Shown: in pieces, positions 29,897-32,951 of the stretch
Layout: every line of letters begins with the position of its first letter
Position numbering within the stretch: the stretch's first letter is position 1
Source of the DNA: Acidobacteriota bacterium
Lineage (GTDB): Bacteria; Acidobacteriota; Vicinamibacteria; Vicinamibacterales; CAVVIG01
Reading direction: 5' to 3'
NCBI GenBank assembly: GCA_025463215.1
Contig: JAOBWF010000375.1
Location: 1-32,951, forward strand
DNA length: 32,951 bases
Notes under the pieces: generated by a model
What the model was told of the DNA's origin: nothing
What the model saw: only the letters and a program-made list of their open reading frames with translations
The model's database searches: none
Program-made: the position numbers and the translations under genes

Positions 29897-30467
29897 TGCG
29901 CGCGCCGTGTGCGAGGCGACGCTGACCGCGGCGATGGCGCTGCACGAGCACATGAAGCAGCACGCCCAGCCGGTGGTCGATGCCGCGGCGGTGATCGTGG
30001 CGACCCTGCGCTCCGGCGGAAAGCTGCTGCTGTTTGGCAACGGCGGCAGCGCGGCCGACGCGCAGCATGTCGCCGCCGAGTTCGTCGGGCGGTTTCAGCG
30101 CGAGCGCGCCGCCCTCGCGGCGATCGCCTTGACCACCGACAGCAGCGTGCTGACCAGCATCGCGAACGACTACGCCTTCGAGCGCGTGTTCGCGCGCCAG
30201 ATCGAGGCGCTCGGCCGCGCCGGCGATGTCGCGTTCGGCATCAGTACCAGCGGCACGTCGCCGAACGTGGTCGCGGCGCTCGACACCGCGCGCGCGCTCG
30301 GTCTCGGCACGATTGCGCTGACCGGCGGCGACGGCGGCGCGGTCGGACGGGCGGCAGCGGTGCACGTCAACGTGCCGTCGAGCGCGACGCCACGCGTCCA
30401 GGAAGTGCACCGCACGCTGTTACATGTGATCTGCGACATCGTGGAGAGCGATCTTGTCCAGCGCTGA
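29886..30467 (+). CDS. gmhA: Phosphoheptose isomerase (sedoheptulose 7-phosphate isomerase)
   Basis: 193 residues with a SIS domain. GmhA converts sedoheptulose 7-phosphate to D-glycero-D-manno-heptose 7-phosphate, the first step to ADP-heptose for the LPS inner core. Zinc and catalytic residues are all present at the positions of the E. coli enzyme: H61 and E65 (DAQHVAAEFVGRF), Q172 and H180 (RVQEVHRTLLHVI). The phosphate loop FGNGGSAAD and ISTSGTSPN are typical. These residues argue against the inactive paralogue DiaA. The GTG at 29886 lies inside nuoC (11-base overlap), so it is translated with the complex I operon; no other heptose gene is in the window. A 9-mer repeat follows. Confidence 0.93.
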   Translation: MAADARAVCEATLTAAMALHEHMKQHAQPVVDAAAVIVATLRSGGKLLLFGNGGSAADAQHVAAEFVGRFQRERAALAAIALTTDSSVLTSIANDYAFERVFARQIEALGRAGDVAFGISTSGTSPNVVAALDTARALGLGTIALTGGDGGAVGRAAAVHVNVPSSATPRVQEVHRTLLHVICDIVESDLVQR

Positions 30468-30472
30468 TCCAA

Positions 30473-30499
30473 CACGGAGGACGCAAGGGACACAAGGGA
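30473..30499. repeat. Three tandem 9-mers (CRCRRGGRA) between gmhA and nuoD
   Basis: CACGGAGGA, CGCAAGGGA and CACAAGGGA follow each other without gaps just after the gmhA stop. Purine-rich on the coding strand. Similar wording, in the complementary sense, makes up the 9-base-period tract in the esterase gene at 16547. No stop-codon series here. Confidence 0.7.
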
Positions 30500-30530
30500 A
30501 AAGCCTCTGCGCGTCGATGGAGCGAGGTTG

Positions 30531-31708
<1,178 letters not shown>

Positions 31709-31712
<4 letters not shown>

Positions 31713-32332
31713 GCTTTCATCCGAAGATGGCCTATGGCGCGACGTTCCACAAGTCGTCGCGGCACCTCGAAGAGGAAGGGCCGGCGTTCGTCTACACGCC
31801 GGAGAACCGCGCCCGCTTCGACGTTATCATCCAGCGCTATCCGCCCGATCGCCGCCGGTCCGCGGTGCTGCCGGCGCTCTATCTCGCGCAGTACCAGCAG
31901 GGCTACATCACCGCCAACGCCATCCGTCACGTCGCGGAGCTGCTCGGCATCACGCGCGCCGACGTCGAGGACGTGGTGTCGTACTACACGATGTACTACA
32001 CGCGCCCGGTCGGGAGGTTCGTGATCAACGTCTGCCGGACCTTGTCGTGCGCGATCAACGGCGCCGAGCGGGTGACCGAGGAATTGCGCGCCAAGCTCGG
32101 GATCAATCCGGGCGAGACCGATGCCAGCGGCACCTTTACGCTGATGGAAGTAGAGTGTCTCGGCGCCTGCGATCGGGCCCCGGCGGTGATGGTCAACGAC
32201 GCCTGGCACGAGTGCCTGACGCCGGAGAACGCCGCCAGGCTGGTCGACGATTTGCGCGCCCGCGGCGAGGCGGCGTTGAGCGGTTGTCATCACCTGGTCG
32301 AGAAGAAACGCGATCTGGGAATCGGGGATTAG
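31709..32332 (+). CDS. nuoE: NADH-quinone oxidoreductase subunit E
   Basis: 207 residues, thioredoxin-like [2Fe-2S] subunit. The cluster ligands are C109 and C114 ([10 protein letters not shown]) and C150 and C154 ([11 protein letters not shown]). [13 protein letters not shown] is typical. The cluster (N1a) lies next to the FMN in NuoF. The N-terminus is longer than the shortest homologues ([18 protein letters not shown]) and the C-terminus extends about 30 residues beyond the fold. GTG start overlaps the nuoD stop by 4 bases. Confidence 0.96.
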
Positions 32333-32334
32333 AC

Positions 32335-32951
32335 ATGGAGCCGGTCCTCACCAAATACGTTCGCGAGCCGAACTCGTTCACGCTGGATTTTTACCAGCAG
32401 CACGGCGGCTACGACGCGCTGAAGGCGGCGCTCGGCAAGACCCCGGACGACCTCATCGCGCTGGTGACGGCGGCCGGCCTGCGCGGCCGCGGCGGCGCCG
32501 GCTTTCCGACCGGCATGAAGTGGAAGTTCGTCGACAAGAAGGTCGAACCCCGCTACATCGTCTGCAACGCCGACGAGAGCGAGCCGGGCACGTTCAAGGA
32601 CCATCTGCTGATGGAGCGCAATCCGCACCTACTGATCGAAGGGTGCGCGATCGTGTGCTACGCCATCGGCGCCAAGGTCGCCTATATCTACATCCGCGGC
32701 GAATTCTTCCACGTCCAGACCGTGCTCGAGCGCGCCATCGACGAGGCCTACGCCAAGGGAATTCTCGGCAAGAACATCTTCGGTTCCGGCTTCGACTGCG
32801 ACGTCTACGTGCACCGCGGCGCCGGCGCGTACGAGGCGGGGGAGGAGACGGCGCTGCTCGAGTCGCTCGAAGGCAAGCGGGCGCAGCCGCGCAACAAGCC
32901 GCCGTTCCCCGCGCTGGTCGGGGTCTACGGCAAGCCGACCGCGGTGAACAA
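32335..32951 (+). CDS. nuoF: NADH-quinone oxidoreductase subunit F (3' end outside window)
   Basis: The ATG at 32335 lies two bases after the nuoE stop, with GGGGA eight bases upstream. About 205 residues are visible before the window ends. [13 protein letters not shown] (48-60) is the NADH/FMN-binding glycine-rich loop; [14 protein letters not shown] (77-90) and [19 protein letters not shown] (162-180) contact FMN and NADH. It oxidises NADH and feeds electrons through FMN to the iron-sulfur chain. The C-terminal cluster-binding cysteines would be outside the window. The operon presumably continues with nuoG onward. Confidence 0.97.
   Translation, partial: MEPVLTKYVREPNSFTLDFYQQHGGYDALKAALGKTPDDLIALVTAAGLRGRGGAGFPTGMKWKFVDKKVEPRYIVCNADESEPGTFKDHLLMERNPHLLIEGCAIVCYAIGAKVAYIYIRGEFFHVQTVLERAIDEAYAKGILGKNIFGSGFDCDVYVHRGAGAYEAGEETALLESLEGKRAQPRNKPPFPALVGVYGKPTAVN

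Overview
The window is GC-rich bacterial chromosome with dense, mostly real genes, short intergenic gaps and no tRNA, rRNA, CRISPR array or recognisable insertion sequence. The combination of a TonB-dependent receptor with an N-terminal carboxypeptidase-regulatory-type domain, heptose-phosphate isomerase (hence probably LPS), complex I, Lhr/Nei and many short period-7 intergenic repeats suggests a Gram-negative soil or sediment bacterium, most likely an Acidobacteriota member of the Vicinamibacteria type. That assignment is inference; no marker gene here settles it.

Layout. 1-984: 3' part of an ankyrin-repeat gene. 1077-3414 (minus): hybrid histidine kinase followed by two single-domain response regulators. 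3460-5069 (plus): metallophosphoesterase coupled to a nucleotidyltransferase-fold protein. 5177-9293 (minus): malto-oligosyltrehalose synthase followed immediately by a phospholipase D/cardiolipin-synthase-like protein. 9430-10634 (plus): hypothetical protein overlapping a DUF4956/MgtC-like membrane protein. 10673-11653 (minus): YajQ and a low-affinity iron permease-type protein. 11683-14825 (plus): FdhD overlapping a TonB-dependent receptor. 14852-16468 (minus): GT-C-type polytopic glycosyltransferase. 16489-19527 (plus): secreted alpha/beta-hydrolase and an ABC-F ATPase. 19597-25153 (minus): giant helicase Lhr followed by Nei/Fpg glycosylase, a known DNA-repair pairing. 25203-27121 (plus): small coiled-coil protein and a two-domain SagB-type nitroreductase, whose 3' end overlaps a convergent GT4 glycosyltransferase (27016-28341, minus). 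28486 to the window end (plus): complex I operon nuoA-nuoB-nuoC-gmhA-nuoD-nuoE-nuoF (nuoF cut off), with a phosphoheptose isomerase inserted between nuoC and nuoD.

The most unusual signal is not a gene. At least eight places carry short tandem arrays with a 7-base period (a few with 8 or 9) whose unit sequence drifts but whose phase is kept. Several sit exactly on gene 3' ends, so that the annotated stop codon is part of the array. Because 7 and 8 are not multiples of 3, units such as AAGTAAG or TGAGGATC place stop codons in two or all three frames. Others lie in frame inside coding sequence (two tracts in lhr, two in the SagB gene), and a 9-base-period tract encodes the signal-peptide region of the esterase. 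A separate palindromic REP-like element supplies the last residues and stop codon of the GT-C gene. No stretch longer than 300 bases lacks a gene; the longest gaps (about 90-145 bases) are largely filled by these repeats or by divergent promoter regions.
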